From: Streptomyces uncialis
GTDB taxonomy: Bacteria; Actinomycetota; Actinomycetes; Streptomycetales; Streptomycetaceae
Assembly (NCBI RefSeq): GCF_036250755.1
Contig: NZ_CP109583.1
Span: 8,240,001 to 8,304,000 of the forward strand
Direction of reading: 5' to 3'
Length of the DNA stretch: 64,000 nucleotides
Part shown: positions 33,062 to 42,071 of the stretch, in pieces
How positions within the stretch are numbered: the stretch's first letter is position 1
Layout of the letters: each line of letters starts with the position of its first letter
Notes under the pieces: model-generated
The model's database searches: none
What the model saw: the letters and a program-made list of their open reading frames with translations, nothing else
Told to the model about the DNA's origin: nothing
Translations under genes and position numbers: made by a program

Positions 33062-33735
33062 CCACCCTCACCGACGCCTGGCAGTGGCTCGCCGACCCCG
33101 CCCACTGGTCCGGGGACGACGGCGTCTGGCACCGGCTGCTCCAGCACTTCCTGCTGACCGTCGTCTGCCTCGTCATCAGCTGTCTGATCGCCCTGCCCGT
33201 CGCCCTGGTCCTCGGCCATCTCGGCAAGGGCGGCGCGCTCGCCGTCAACATCTCCAACGTCGGCCGGGCCGTCCCCACCTTCGCCGTCCTCGTCCTGCTG
33301 CTGCTCACCCCGGTCGGCGAGTACGGGGAGGGCCCGACCGTGATCGCCCTGGTGCTGTTCGCGGTACCGCCGCTGCTCACCAACGCCTACGTCGGGATGC
33401 GCGGCGTCGACCAGGACGTCGTGCGGGCCGCCCGCGGTATGGGGATGACGGGACGGCAGGTCCTGCTGCGGGTCGAGCTGCCGCTCGCCTCGCCGATGGT
33501 GCTCAGCGGGGTCCGGATCGCCGCCGTCCAGCTCGTCGCCACCGCGACCATCGCCGCGCTCGCGGGCGGCGGCGGACTCGGACGGATCATCACCGCCGGG
33601 TTCAACCTCGCCAGCACCCCGCAGGTCGTCGCGGGCGCCGTCCTCGTCGCCGTGTTCGCGCTGCTGGTGGAGGGCGTCTTCGAGGCCGTGGAACGGCTGG
33701 CGCCGAACCGGGCCCGCGCCGGGCGCGGCGGATGA
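33058..33735 (+). CDS. Second osmoprotectant permease, read from a CTG codon
   Basis: A 225-residue permease, the partner of the previous one, with six hydrophobic helices and the EAA-loop GMRGVDQDVVRAARGMGMTGRQVLLRVELPLASP. The frame is closed by TGA at 33001, and no ATG, GTG or TTG occurs between that stop and GTG 33340, which is far inside the domain. The best start is CTG 33058 (LTTLTDAWQWLADPAHW), with GGGGAGG eight bases upstream; the alternative is a frameshift linking it to ATG 33029. Function as above; it may be poorly expressed if CTG is the only start. Confidence 0.8.
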   Translation: MTTLTDAWQWLADPAHWSGDDGVWHRLLQHFLLTVVCLVISCLIALPVALVLGHLGKGGALAVNISNVGRAVPTFAVLVLLLLTPVGEYGEGPTVIALVLFAVPPLLTNAYVGMRGVDQDVVRAARGMGMTGRQVLLRVELPLASPMVLSGVRIAAVQLVATATIAALAGGGGLGRIITAGFNLASTPQVVAGAVLVAVFALLVEGVFEAVERLAPNRARAGRGG

Positions 33736-34679
33736 ACCGCCGCGCGGCCCCCGCCGCCGTCCTCGCCCTGCTCTGCCTCACCGCCGGCGGCTGCGCCGGC
33801 GGACCGTCCCTGGAGACCCGGGACGCGGTGGCCGCCTCACCCGGCGACAACAAGAACCTCGTCGTCGGCTCGGCGGGCTTCACCGAGAGCGACGTCCTCG
33901 CCCAGATGTACGCCCTGCTGCTCAAGGACGCGGGCTACTCCACCCGGATGCTCACCGTCGCCAACCGCGAGCTGTACGAACCGGCCCTGGAGTCCGGCCA
34001 GATCGATGTCGTCCCGGAGTACGCCGCCACGTTCGCCGACTGGCTCAACGCCAAGGCGAACGGCCCCGACGCCCCGCCCGCCGGGTCCCCCGATCTGACG
34101 ACCACCATGGACAATCTGCGCCGTCTCGCCACGCCCCGGGGGCTCACCGTCCTCGATCCGGGCCGCGCCGTGGACCAGAACGCGTTCGCGGTGGCCGCGT
34201 CGTACGCGCGCGAGCACCGGCTGAAGACCCTCAGCGACCTCGGACGCTCGGGGCTGAAGGTGCGGCTCGCCGCCGGGGACGAGTGCGTGAAGCGGCCGTA
34301 CTGCGAGCCCGGCCTCAAGAAGGTGTACGGGATCGACATCACCGGTATCGACCCCAAGGGCGTCGGCACCACCCAGGCCAAGAAGGCCGTGCAGTCCGGG
34401 CAGGACCAGATGGTCCTCACCACCACGACCGACGCGACGCTCGCCCAGTTCGGGCTGGTCATCCTCGCCGACGACAAGCACCTCCAGAACGCCGACTACA
34501 TCGTGCCCGTCGTCAACCGTTCCCGCGCGGGCGGGGCGGGGCCGACCAAGGCCCTCGACAAGCTGAACAAGGTCCTCACCACGGCCGATCTGGCCTCCCT
34601 CAACCAGCAGATCGACAGCTGGCGCAGACTCCCACAGGACGTGGCCCGCACCTACCTAGAGGACAAGGGCCTCCTCTGA
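33732..34679 (+). CDS. Osmoprotectant-binding lipoprotein (OpuBC/ProX-like)
   Basis: A 315-residue substrate-binding protein. The signal peptide ends in the lipobox LTAGGC (about residues 16-21). The mature part begins LVVGSAGFTESDVLAQMYALLLKDAGY, the typical start of betaine/choline-binding ProX/OpuBC proteins, and continues with the VVPEYAATF and QNAFAVAASYAREHRLKTLSDL blocks. The ATG overlaps the stop of the second permease (ATGA). Tethered outside the membrane it delivers substrate to the two permeases. Ends in a repeat-rich convergent gap. Confidence 0.92.
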   Translation: MNRRAAPAAVLALLCLTAGGCAGGPSLETRDAVAASPGDNKNLVVGSAGFTESDVLAQMYALLLKDAGYSTRMLTVANRELYEPALESGQIDVVPEYAATFADWLNAKANGPDAPPAGSPDLTTTMDNLRRLATPRGLTVLDPGRAVDQNAFAVAASYAREHRLKTLSDLGRSGLKVRLAAGDECVKRPYCEPGLKKVYGIDITGIDPKGVGTTQAKKAVQSGQDQMVLTTTTDATLAQFGLVILADDKHLQNADYIVPVVNRSRAGGAGPTKALDKLNKVLTTADLASLNQQIDSWRRLPQDVARTYLEDKGLL

Positions 34680-34689
34680 CCCGCTGCGG

Positions 34690-34900
34690 ACGCGCCCCGA
34701 AAGAGGCGCGGGGAACCGCGCACCCACGAACGGCCCGCACGGAGACACGTACGTCCAGGGGCGCGACCCCAGGGGCGCGGGGAACTGCGCGAGCAACCAC
34801 GGGCGACCCGCACCCGAGCGGCGACAACGAGGGGCGCGACCCCAGGGGCGCGGGGAACCGCGCACCCACGAACGGCCCCGCCGGAACAAGCCCGTCCAGG
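34690..34900. repeat. GC-rich dispersed repeat, three copies of about 70 bp
   Basis: Cores of GGCGCGGGGAACYGCGC occur near 34705, 34774 and 34846, between convergent genes. They are the reverse complement of the core seen at 2.5 kb. Likely a family of intergenic elements that also act as terminators. Confidence 0.75.
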
Positions 34901-34938
34901 TGGGAAGACCTGGGGGCGGGCACGAGCCAGGACGACCC

Positions 34939-36102
34939 TCAGACGTCGGACACCGAGTCGAACGAGACCTCGTCCCGCGCGACCCCTTGCGCGTCCGCGT
35001 CGACCGACCGCCGCAACGCCTCGTGCAACTTCGCCGGGGTCAGCACCCCCAGGAACCGGGCCCCGTCGATCACCGCCACCCAGCCCGCGTCGTGCTGGAG
35101 CATCACCCCGAACGCCTGCTTCAGCGGGGCACCCACCGGCACCCACGCGTTCATCCGGTGCGCCAGGTCCCCGACCGTCGCGCCGGGCCCCGCCAGCGCC
35201 AGCTCGTCCACGCCGACCCAGCCGTGCAGATCCCCGTCCGTGTCCAGCACCACACCCCAGCGGGCGTCCTCGCCGCGCAGCCGCCCGGCGGCCCGCCCGG
35301 CCGGTTCACCGGTGCGGACGACCACGGGCTGCTCCAGGTCGTCCGGTTCGATCGCCGTCACCGACAGCCGCTTCAGACCCCGGTCCGCGCCCACGAACTC
35401 CGCGACGTACGGGGTGGCGGGGGTCCCGAGGACCGCGCCCGGGGTGTCGAACTGCTCGATGCGGCCCTGCCCGTACACCGCGATGCGGTCACCGAGCCGG
35501 ACCGCCTCCTCGATGTCGTGCGTGACCAGCAGCACCGTCTTGCGCACGGCGTCCTGCATCCGCAGGAACTCGTCCTGCAACTGCTCCCGCACCACGGGGT
35601 CCACCGCGCCGAACGGCTCGTCCATCAGCAGCACCGGCGGGTCGGCGGCCAGCGCGCGGGCCACCCCCACCCGCTGCCGCTGGCCGCCGGACAGCTGCTC
35701 GGGATAGCGGGAGCCGAACAGCGCGGGGTCCAGGCCCACCAGGTCCAGCAGTTCGGCGGCCCGCTCCCGGGCCCGTGTCCTCTTCCAGCCCATCAGGGTG
35801 GGGACGGTCGCCGTGTTGTCGAGGACGGTCCGGTGCGGGAACAGTCCCACCTGCTGGATGACGTACCCGATACGGCGGCGCAGCTTGACCGGGTCGACGG
35901 TGGAGATGTCCTCGCCGTCGATCAGGATGCGGCCGGAGGTCGGTTCGATGAGCCGGTTGACCATCATCATCGTGGTCGTCTTGCCGCACCCCGAGGGACC
36001 CACCAGGGTCACCAGCTCGCCCTCACGCACCTCGAACGACAGATCGTCCACGGCCGTCGTCCCGTCCGGGTAGCGCTTGCCGACCTGCTCGAACCGGATC
36101 AT
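34939..36102 (-). CDS. Osmoprotectant ABC transporter ATPase with CBS domain (OpuBA/ProV-like)
   Basis: A 387-residue ATPase. Walker A GPSGCGKTTT (about 36-45), signature LSGGQRQRVG (about 138-147), Walker B VLLMDEPFGAVD and the H-loop (VTHDIEEA) are all present. A C-terminal region holds CBS-like sequence (VGDLAHRMNAWVPVGAPLKQAFGVMLQHD...), which in this family senses ionic strength. It is convergent with the two permease and binding-protein genes rather than in their operon, so its expression must be tuned separately. It is the only fitting ATPase nearby. Confidence 0.92.
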   Translation of the reverse strand: MIRFEQVGKRYPDGTTAVDDLSFEVREGELVTLVGPSGCGKTTTMMMVNRLIEPTSGRILIDGEDISTVDPVKLRRRIGYVIQQVGLFPHRTVLDNTATVPTLMGWKRTRARERAAELLDLVGLDPALFGSRYPEQLSGGQRQRVGVARALAADPPVLLMDEPFGAVDPVVREQLQDEFLRMQDAVRKTVLLVTHDIEEAVRLGDRIAVYGQGRIEQFDTPGAVLGTPATPYVAEFVGADRGLKRLSVTAIEPDDLEQPVVVRTGEPAGRAAGRLRGEDARWGVVLDTDGDLHGWVGVDELALAGPGATVGDLAHRMNAWVPVGAPLKQAFGVMLQHDAGWVAVIDGARFLGVLTPAKLHEALRRSVDADAQGVARDEVSFDSVSDV

Positions 36103-36111
36103 TCCCCCACG

Positions 36112-36804
36112 CTAACCGGGTCCGTCACCACCCGCACACGCGTGGCCGTCCCCGCTCAGCAGCACCACCTCCAGGGTGCGCGGACCGTGCACCCCCTCCA
36201 CCCGGTCGAGTTCGATGTCGCTGGTCGCCGACGGACCCGAGATCCAGGTCTGCGGCCGGCGCGGGTCCAGCCGCTCGATCGCCCGCGGCACGGAGCAGAC
36301 CACCTGGTCCGGCACCCGCACGACGCAGATGTGGTGGTCGGGGATCAGGGTGATCCGGCGGCGGCCCTGTTCCGGCCCGCCGTCCAGGACGATCGTGCCG
36401 GTCTCGGCGATCGCCAGCGCGCAGCCCGTGACGACGCTCCCCACCCGGTCCAGCCTGCGCGCGGTGACCGCCGCCCGGTCGTGGACACGGACCGGATCGG
36501 CCGCCGACAGCCAGTACGGCGGCAGCGCGGGCGGCACCAGCATCTCGTCGGGGCCCTGTTCGGACAGCAGCCGCATCAGCAGTTCCGGCAGCCCCTCGTC
36601 GTCCGTCCGGTGGACGAGCGCCCGGTACTCCGTCAGACGCGCGGCGAGCAGGTCCACGGACTCTTCAGGGGTGCGCTCGCCATGGACGCGCAGATAGTCC
36701 CGTACCCCGTCGTAGGCGACAGGGCCGTCCGGCCCGGGGGAGGCGCCGGACCCGCCCGCGAGCGCCCGCCGGACCCGGCCGAGGACGACCTCCCTGCCGT
36801 TCAC
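36112..36804 (-). CDS. lutC: Lactate utilisation protein C (LUD domain)
   Basis: A 230-residue LUD-domain protein, the third member of LutABC. The DAETGT-like motif (CALAIAETGTIVLDGG) and LIPDHHICVVRVPDQVV are family hallmarks. GTG 36804 overlaps the lutB stop (GTGA). With LutA and LutB it forms the iron-sulfur enzyme complex that oxidises L-lactate to pyruvate. Confidence 0.9.
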   Translation of the reverse strand: MNGREVVLGRVRRALAGGSGASPGPDGPVAYDGVRDYLRVHGERTPEESVDLLAARLTEYRALVHRTDDEGLPELLMRLLSEQGPDEMLVPPALPPYWLSAADPVRVHDRAAVTARRLDRVGSVVTGCALAIAETGTIVLDGGPEQGRRRITLIPDHHICVVRVPDQVVCSVPRAIERLDPRRPQTWISGPSATSDIELDRVEGVHGPRTLEVVLLSGDGHACAGGDGPG

Positions 36805-38303
36805 GACCGCTCCTCCCGCCCGCTTCCGCCCGCGCTGTCGCGGCCGCCCGAGGTACGCCGCCACCAGTCGCGGAACGACTCCTCGGGCACCTCCGGCAGA
36901 TCACGGTCCGCGCTCCACGCCCGGCCCGGACCCGGCAGCCTGCGCGGATGCAGCCGCCGGGTCCGGGAGAGCAGCCGCTGACCGGCGGCCAGCGCCGTGG
37001 GACGGGTGAACACCCAGCCCGCCGCGCGCATCGCGGCCCGCTGCGCCGCGTGCCCCCGCGCGGGCCGCAGCACGACCCGGGTGCCCCGACGCACCGCCGG
37101 ACCGCCCTCGACCACGCGTTCACGCAGCCGTACCAGCACCTCCGGGATGTCGATCGCGACGGGACACACGTCGTAGCAGGCCCCGCACAGCGACGAGGCG
37201 TACGGCAGCGACGCGTCCACGGCGCTCCCGGTGCCCCGCAGCTGCGGGCTGAGGATCGCGCCGATCGGACCCGGGTACACCGACCCGTAGGCGTGACCGC
37301 CCGCCCGTTCGTACACCGGGCAGACGTTGAGGCAGGCCGAACAGCGGATGCAGCGCAGCGCCTGACGGCCCACCTCGTCGGCGAGGGTGTCGGTGCGGCC
37401 GTTGTCGAGCAGCACCAGATGGAACGCGGACGGCCCGTCGGTGTCCGTCACCCCGGTCCACATCGAGGTGTACGGGTTCATCCGCTCGGCAGTCGACGAG
37501 CGGGGCAGGGTCTGGAGGAACACCTCCAGGTCCCGCCAGGCCGGTACCACCTTCTCGATGCCGACCACCGAGATCAGCGTCTCGGGCAGGGTCAGACACA
37601 TCCGGCCGTTGCCCTCCGACTCCACGACGACCATGGTTCCCGTCTCCGCGACCATGAAGTTCGCCCCGGACACCCCCACCTTCGCCCGCAGGAACTTCTC
37701 CCGCAGATGCAGCCGGGCCGCCTCCGCCAGCTCGGCGGGCGCGTCCGTCAGCCCGTCCGGCGCGGGACGCCCCCAGTCGCCCATCGCGGACACGAGGACG
37801 TCCCGGATCTCCGCCCGGTTGAGATGGATCGCGGGGACGAGGATGTGCGAGGGCCGGTCGTCGGCGAGCTGCACGATCAGCTCGGCCAGATCCGTCTCGT
37901 AGGCGCGGATGCCCTCGGCCGCCAGCGCCTCGTTCAGCCCGATCTCCTGGGTCGCCATCGACTTGACCTTCACGACCTCGCGTTCACCGGTCGCCTTCAC
38001 CAGCGCGGTGACGATCCGGTTGGCGTCGGCGGCGTCGGCGGCCCAGTGCACGGTCCCGCCCGCCGCCGTCACCGACTCCTCCAGCCGGAGCAGATAGTGG
38101 TCGAGATGGCGCAGGGTGTGGTCCTTGATCTGCTTCCCCGCCTCCCGCAGCCGCGCCCAGTCGGAGAGTTCCGCCACGGCGCGGGCACGTTTGTCGCGGA
38201 TGGTGTGGGTGGCGTGCCGTAGGTTGCCGCGCAGGGTCGTGTCCCGCAGGGCGTCCCGCGCGGCGTCCGGGAACGCGGGCATCCCGAGGGGGGTGGCGCT
38301 CAT
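36801..38303 (-). CDS. lutB: Lactate utilisation protein B (iron-sulfur, LUD domain)
   Basis: A 500-residue protein with an N-terminal LUD domain (about 60-290, with VAETGTMVVVES) and two 4Fe-4S motifs, CIRCSACLNVCPVY at about 305-318 and LCGACYDVCPVAIDIPE at about 355-372, followed by a C-terminal extension. It is the electron-transfer subunit of the L-lactate oxidising complex. ATG 38303 overlaps the lutA stop (ATGA). Confidence 0.92.
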   Translation of the reverse strand: MSATPLGMPAFPDAARDALRDTTLRGNLRHATHTIRDKRARAVAELSDWARLREAGKQIKDHTLRHLDHYLLRLEESVTAAGGTVHWAADAADANRIVTALVKATGEREVVKVKSMATQEIGLNEALAAEGIRAYETDLAELIVQLADDRPSHILVPAIHLNRAEIRDVLVSAMGDWGRPAPDGLTDAPAELAEAARLHLREKFLRAKVGVSGANFMVAETGTMVVVESEGNGRMCLTLPETLISVVGIEKVVPAWRDLEVFLQTLPRSSTAERMNPYTSMWTGVTDTDGPSAFHLVLLDNGRTDTLADEVGRQALRCIRCSACLNVCPVYERAGGHAYGSVYPGPIGAILSPQLRGTGSAVDASLPYASSLCGACYDVCPVAIDIPEVLVRLRERVVEGGPAVRRGTRVVLRPARGHAAQRAAMRAAGWVFTRPTALAAGQRLLSRTRRLHPRRLPGPGRAWSADRDLPEVPEESFRDWWRRTSGGRDSAGGSGREERS

Positions 38304-39055
38304 CGCCGTACCTCTTCCCGGGTGCTCGCCAGGATCTCCGCGATATGGACCGGCCGCATCCGTGACCCCTGTCTGCCGAGCAGCCCGCCGAGATGCAGCA
38401 GACACGAGTTGTCGGCGGCGCACAGCACCTCGGCGCCGGTGCCCTCCGCGCTGCGTACCTTGTCGGTGCCCATGGCCACCGACACCCCGGGGTTCTTCAC
38501 CGCGAACGTGCCGCCGAACCCGCAGCACTCCTCGGCGCCCGGCAGCTCCACCAGCTCCAGCCCCCGGACCGCGCGCAGCAGCCGCAGCGGCCGGTCCCCG
38601 AGCCGCAGCGAACGCAGCCCGTGACACGTCGGGTGGTACGTCACGGTATGCGGGTACCAGGCACCCACGTCCGTCACCCCCAGTACGTCGACCAGGAACT
38701 CCGTCAGCTCGTACGTCTTGTCCGCGAGCGGTGCCAGGGCCGTCGCGAGAGCGTCGCCCCGGCCCTCCGCGCGGGCCCGCTCACCCAGCCGCGGATACAT
38801 CTCCCGCACCATCGCCGCGCAGGACCCGGACGGGGTGACGACCGCGTCGTGGTCGCGGAACACCTCCGCGAGACGCCGGGCGATCGGCTCGGTCCCGCGC
38901 CGGTACCCGGTGTTGTACTGGGGCTGCCCGCAGCAGGTCTGCCCCAGGGGGAAGTCCACGTCCACCCCCAGCCCGGCCAGCAGTTTCACCACGGCCCGCC
39001 CGGTGCCCGGGTAGAGCGTGTCGTTGACGCAGGTCAGGAACAGGGCGACACGCAT
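38300..39055 (-). CDS. lutA: Lactate utilisation protein A (CCG-domain Fe-S oxidoreductase)
   Basis: A 251-residue protein with two CCG cysteine-rich domains: LGQTCCGQPQYNTGY in the first half and EECCGFGGTFAVKNPGVS in the second, the glycolate-oxidase GlpC/LutA type. GGAGGAA lies seven bases ahead of the ATG. First gene of lutABC on the minus strand, divergent from a LacI regulator that may control it. Confidence 0.92.
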   Translation of the reverse strand: MRVALFLTCVNDTLYPGTGRAVVKLLAGLGVDVDFPLGQTCCGQPQYNTGYRRGTEPIARRLAEVFRDHDAVVTPSGSCAAMVREMYPRLGERARAEGRGDALATALAPLADKTYELTEFLVDVLGVTDVGAWYPHTVTYHPTCHGLRSLRLGDRPLRLLRAVRGLELVELPGAEECCGFGGTFAVKNPGVSVAMGTDKVRSAEGTGAEVLCAADNSCLLHLGGLLGRQGSRMRPVHIAEILASTREEVRR

Positions 39056-39237
39056 CGCGGGTTCCTCCTTCGGCGATCACCGGACGGTCCGCACCCTACG
39101 CCGACCCGCCCCGCCGGGGGAGAGCCCCGGCCCCGGGCCGTACCGGCCGTCCGGACCGGGGCCCCGAGGCGGCATAACCTGACACGCTCGGGCCCGACAC
39201 GGGCCGCCGCGCGGCAGGACGGGAGCACCGGGCATCC

Positions 39238-40245
39238 ATGGTCGGCATCAAGGACGTGGCCAGAGCGGCCGGAGTGTCCGTGGGGACCGTGTCGAATGTG
39301 ATCAACCGTCCCGACCTGGTCTCCGAGGAGACCAGGAACCGGGTCCGGTCCGTCATCGAGGAGCTCGGTTTCGTCCGCAGCGAGTCCGCCCGCCAGCTGC
39401 GGGCCGGACGCAGCCGGATGATGGCGCTGCTGGTCCTGGACCTGGGCAACCCGTTCTTCGTGGACGTGGCGCGGGGCGCCGAACGCGCGGCGCGGGCCGC
39501 CGGGCTCGGGGTGATGGTCTGCGACAGCGCGCAGAGCGCCGCCGAGGAGGCCGAGTACCTGGGGCTGTTCGCGGAGCAGCGGGTGCGCGGGGTGCTGCTG
39601 ACCCCGGCGGACGCCACCGGCGCCAACATCGCGGCGTTCCGGCGCCACGGCATCCCGTTCGTCCTGGTCGACCGGGTCTCCGAGGGCACCACGGAGTGCT
39701 CGGTGTCCGTGGACCATGTGGCCGGGGCGGCGCTCGCCGTACGCCATCTGACCGGGGCCGGGCACCGGCACATCGCGTACGTCAGCGGTCCGCAGGAACT
39801 GCACCAGGTCCGCGACCGCCGGGAGGGCGCCCGGCTGGCGCTCACCGAGGCCGGTCTGTCCCCGGACGCGCTGCGGGAACTGCCCACCCAGCGGCTGGAC
39901 GTGGCGGCGGGCCGGGACGCCGGTGCCCGGCTGCTGGCTCTCGCGGAGCGGCCCACGGCGGTGTTCTGCGCCAACGACCTGCTGGCCCTCGGGGTCCTCC
40001 AGGCGGTGTTCGCGGCGGGCACCCGGGTCCCTGGCGAACTGGCGATCGTCGGCTACGACGACATCGAGTTCGCGTCGGCCGCGGCCGTCCCCCTGACCTC
40101 GGTACGCCAGCCCGCCGCCGAGATGGGCGCGCTCGCCGCGGGACTGCTGCTGGAGGAGACGGACTCCTCGGCGTCCCACCGGCACCGCCGGGTGGTGCTC
40201 CCGCCGGAACTGGTGGTCCGCGACTCCACCCGGGGGCCGGTGTAG
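39238..40245 (+). CDS. LacI-family regulator
   Basis: A 335-residue regulator: HTH and hinge helix at residues 1-60 (IKDVARAAGVSVGTVSNVINRP, then ESARQLRAGRSR), then a periplasmic-binding-protein fold ligand domain (MMALLVLDLGNPFF ... VGYDDIEFASAAAVPLTSVRQP). It starts at ATG 39238 and is divergent from lutABC. The ligand is probably a sugar or sugar acid; in other bacteria lut operons use GntR-type LutR, so control by LacI would be a variation. I see no clear LacI palindrome in the 180-bp gap. Confidence 0.88.
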   Translation: MVGIKDVARAAGVSVGTVSNVINRPDLVSEETRNRVRSVIEELGFVRSESARQLRAGRSRMMALLVLDLGNPFFVDVARGAERAARAAGLGVMVCDSAQSAAEEAEYLGLFAEQRVRGVLLTPADATGANIAAFRRHGIPFVLVDRVSEGTTECSVSVDHVAGAALAVRHLTGAGHRHIAYVSGPQELHQVRDRREGARLALTEAGLSPDALRELPTQRLDVAAGRDAGARLLALAERPTAVFCANDLLALGVLQAVFAAGTRVPGELAIVGYDDIEFASAAAVPLTSVRQPAAEMGALAAGLLLEETDSSASHRHRRVVLPPELVVRDSTRGPV

Positions 40246-40424
40246 CGGCGTCCCGTCCGGACCGGGCGGAACACGGGAACCGGGGCGCGCGAGCCCCGGC
40301 CGGACCGGACGAAAGGCCGCCCGGCGGCCCCGGAGCCCCGGTGCGCCCCGGGCGGCGGGACGTACCGGCCCCTGTGGTCAACTGGGCGCACAAGCCCCCA
40401 TACCGATCACCGCAGGAGGACCCC

Positions 40425-41726
40425 GTGCCGCTTTCCTACCGCCAGCCGGGCGTCGTTTTCACGGACCACCACTTCTCGGTCCCGCTGGACCACGACGCCC
40501 CCTCCGGTGAGCAGATCGAACTCTTCGCCCGGGAGGCCGTGGCGCCGGGCAAGGACCCGGAGCAACTGCCGTGGCTGGTCTACCTCCAGGGCGGCCCCGG
40601 CTTCGGCGCCAACCGCTTCGCGGGCAGCGGCGCGTGGCTGCCCCGGGCGCTGAAGGAGTTCCGGGTCCTGCTGCTCGACCAGCGCGGTACGGGCCGCTCC
40701 ACCCCGGCGACCCGGCAGACGCTGCCCCTGCGCGGCGGCCCCCGCGAACAGGCCGACCATCTGGCGCTGCTGCGCTCGGACTCGATCGTCCGCGACTGCG
40801 AGGCCATCCGCCCGGCCCTCACCGGCGGCGCCCCCTGGACCGTCCTGGGCCAGAGCTTCGGCGGCTTCTGCGCCACCCGCTATCTGTCGTCCGCGCCCGA
40901 GGGGCTGGCCGCCGCCCTGATCACCGGCGGTCTGCCGTCGCTCGACGGTCACGCCGACGACGTGTACCGGGCGGCGTACCCCCGTATCGCGCGCAAGGTC
41001 GCCGCGCACTACGCCCGCTACCCGATGGACGTCGAGCGGGCCTGGCGGATCGCCGCGCATCTGCGGGAGCACGAGGTCGTCACGGACGGCGGCTACCGCC
41101 TCACCGTGGAGGCGTTCCAGTCGCTCGGCATCCTCCTCGGCGGCGGGGACGGCAGCCACCGGCTGCACTATCTGCTGGAGAACGCCTTCGTCCGCACCCC
41201 GTCGGGCCCCGCGCTCGCGGACGCCTTCCTCGCGGAGGTCCACGGACTCCTGTCGCACGCCGGGCACCCGCTGTACGCGCTCGTGCACGAGTCCATCTAC
41301 GCCCAGGACCACCGTCCGACCGCGTGGTCGGCCGAGCGGGTCCGTGCCGAGTTCCCGGCCTTCGACGCGGAGCGCGCCCTGACCGGCGACGGCCCGCTGC
41401 TGTTCACCGGCGAGACGGTGCACCCGTGGATGTTCGACGCGGACCCCGCGCTGCGCCCGCTGCGCGAGGCCGCCGACCTGCTGGCCGACCGCACCGACTG
41501 GGCCCCGCTGTACGACGCCGACAGCCTCGCCCGCAACGAGGTGCCGGTCGCCGCGGCCGTCTACCACGACGACATGTACGTGGACACCGCGCACTCCCTC
41601 GCCACGGCGGGGACCGTACGGGGGCTGCGCACCTGGGTGACCGACGAGTTCGAGCACGACGGGGTGCGGGTCGGGGGCGACCGGGTCCTGGACCGACTGC
41701 TCGCACTGGTCCGCGACGAGGTCTGA
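40425..41726 (+). CDS. Alpha/beta hydrolase, prolyl aminopeptidase-like (S33)
   Basis: A 433-residue hydrolase of the proline iminopeptidase group, which removes N-terminal proline from peptides. QGGPGFG (56-62) is the oxyanion loop and GQSFGGF holds the nucleophile Ser144; the acid and His are likely in the C-terminal part (VYHDDMYVD). GTG 40425 has AGGAGG nine bases upstream; earlier in-frame starts lie in the LacI gene. No signal peptide, so cytoplasmic. Stands alone on this strand. Confidence 0.9.
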   Translation: MPLSYRQPGVVFTDHHFSVPLDHDAPSGEQIELFAREAVAPGKDPEQLPWLVYLQGGPGFGANRFAGSGAWLPRALKEFRVLLLDQRGTGRSTPATRQTLPLRGGPREQADHLALLRSDSIVRDCEAIRPALTGGAPWTVLGQSFGGFCATRYLSSAPEGLAAALITGGLPSLDGHADDVYRAAYPRIARKVAAHYARYPMDVERAWRIAAHLREHEVVTDGGYRLTVEAFQSLGILLGGGDGSHRLHYLLENAFVRTPSGPALADAFLAEVHGLLSHAGHPLYALVHESIYAQDHRPTAWSAERVRAEFPAFDAERALTGDGPLLFTGETVHPWMFDADPALRPLREAADLLADRTDWAPLYDADSLARNEVPVAAAVYHDDMYVDTAHSLATAGTVRGLRTWVTDEFEHDGVRVGGDRVLDRLLALVRDEV

Positions 41727-42071
41727 GCCCGCCCGCCCCGCCCTTCGACGGCCCCGGCCTCCCTGCCCTTCGGCGGCCCGGCCTCCCCGGTCCGGAGGGG
41801 GCCGGGACCCCCGTGGCGGCGGGGGTGCGCGGGGTGCCGTCCGGAGCGGACCGCCGTGACGGTTCGTCAGGGTGGCCGCGCTGCGTCGCAGGTCGGTCCG
41901 CCGGGGGTTCCCGAAGAGGCGCCGGAAACCCCTTCCGAGGACAAAACTGCTGGTCCAGACCACATCGGCGGTGCGTCACGGGTAGGACACGAAGCGTTGG
42001 GCTCTAGTGCCGCGCGGTCCATTCCCCTCAAGAATGTCCTTCCACAGCACCGTTATCGTGGGGGCACCGTC
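41727..42071. other. 345-bp gap; DasR-like site near its middle-right
   Basis: No gene is supported. The only clear signal is the palindrome at 41951-41962; the rest is GC-rich leader and promoter sequence of the lipoprotein gene. Confidence 0.5.
41951..41962. promoter_or_regulatory. Possible DasR operator (dre) TGGTCCAGACCA
   Basis: Matches the dre core TGGTCTAGACCA at eleven of twelve bases, keeping both half-sites TGGTC and GACCA. It lies 110 bases upstream of the lipoprotein gene. DasR is the GntR-type N-acetylglucosamine regulator of Streptomyces. Confidence 0.5.

Noticed and set aside
33084..33731. Plus-strand frame upstream of the binding-protein ATG read as a long N-terminus
   Set aside because: It overlaps the second permease in another frame; the lipoprotein signal starting at 33732 fixes the true start.
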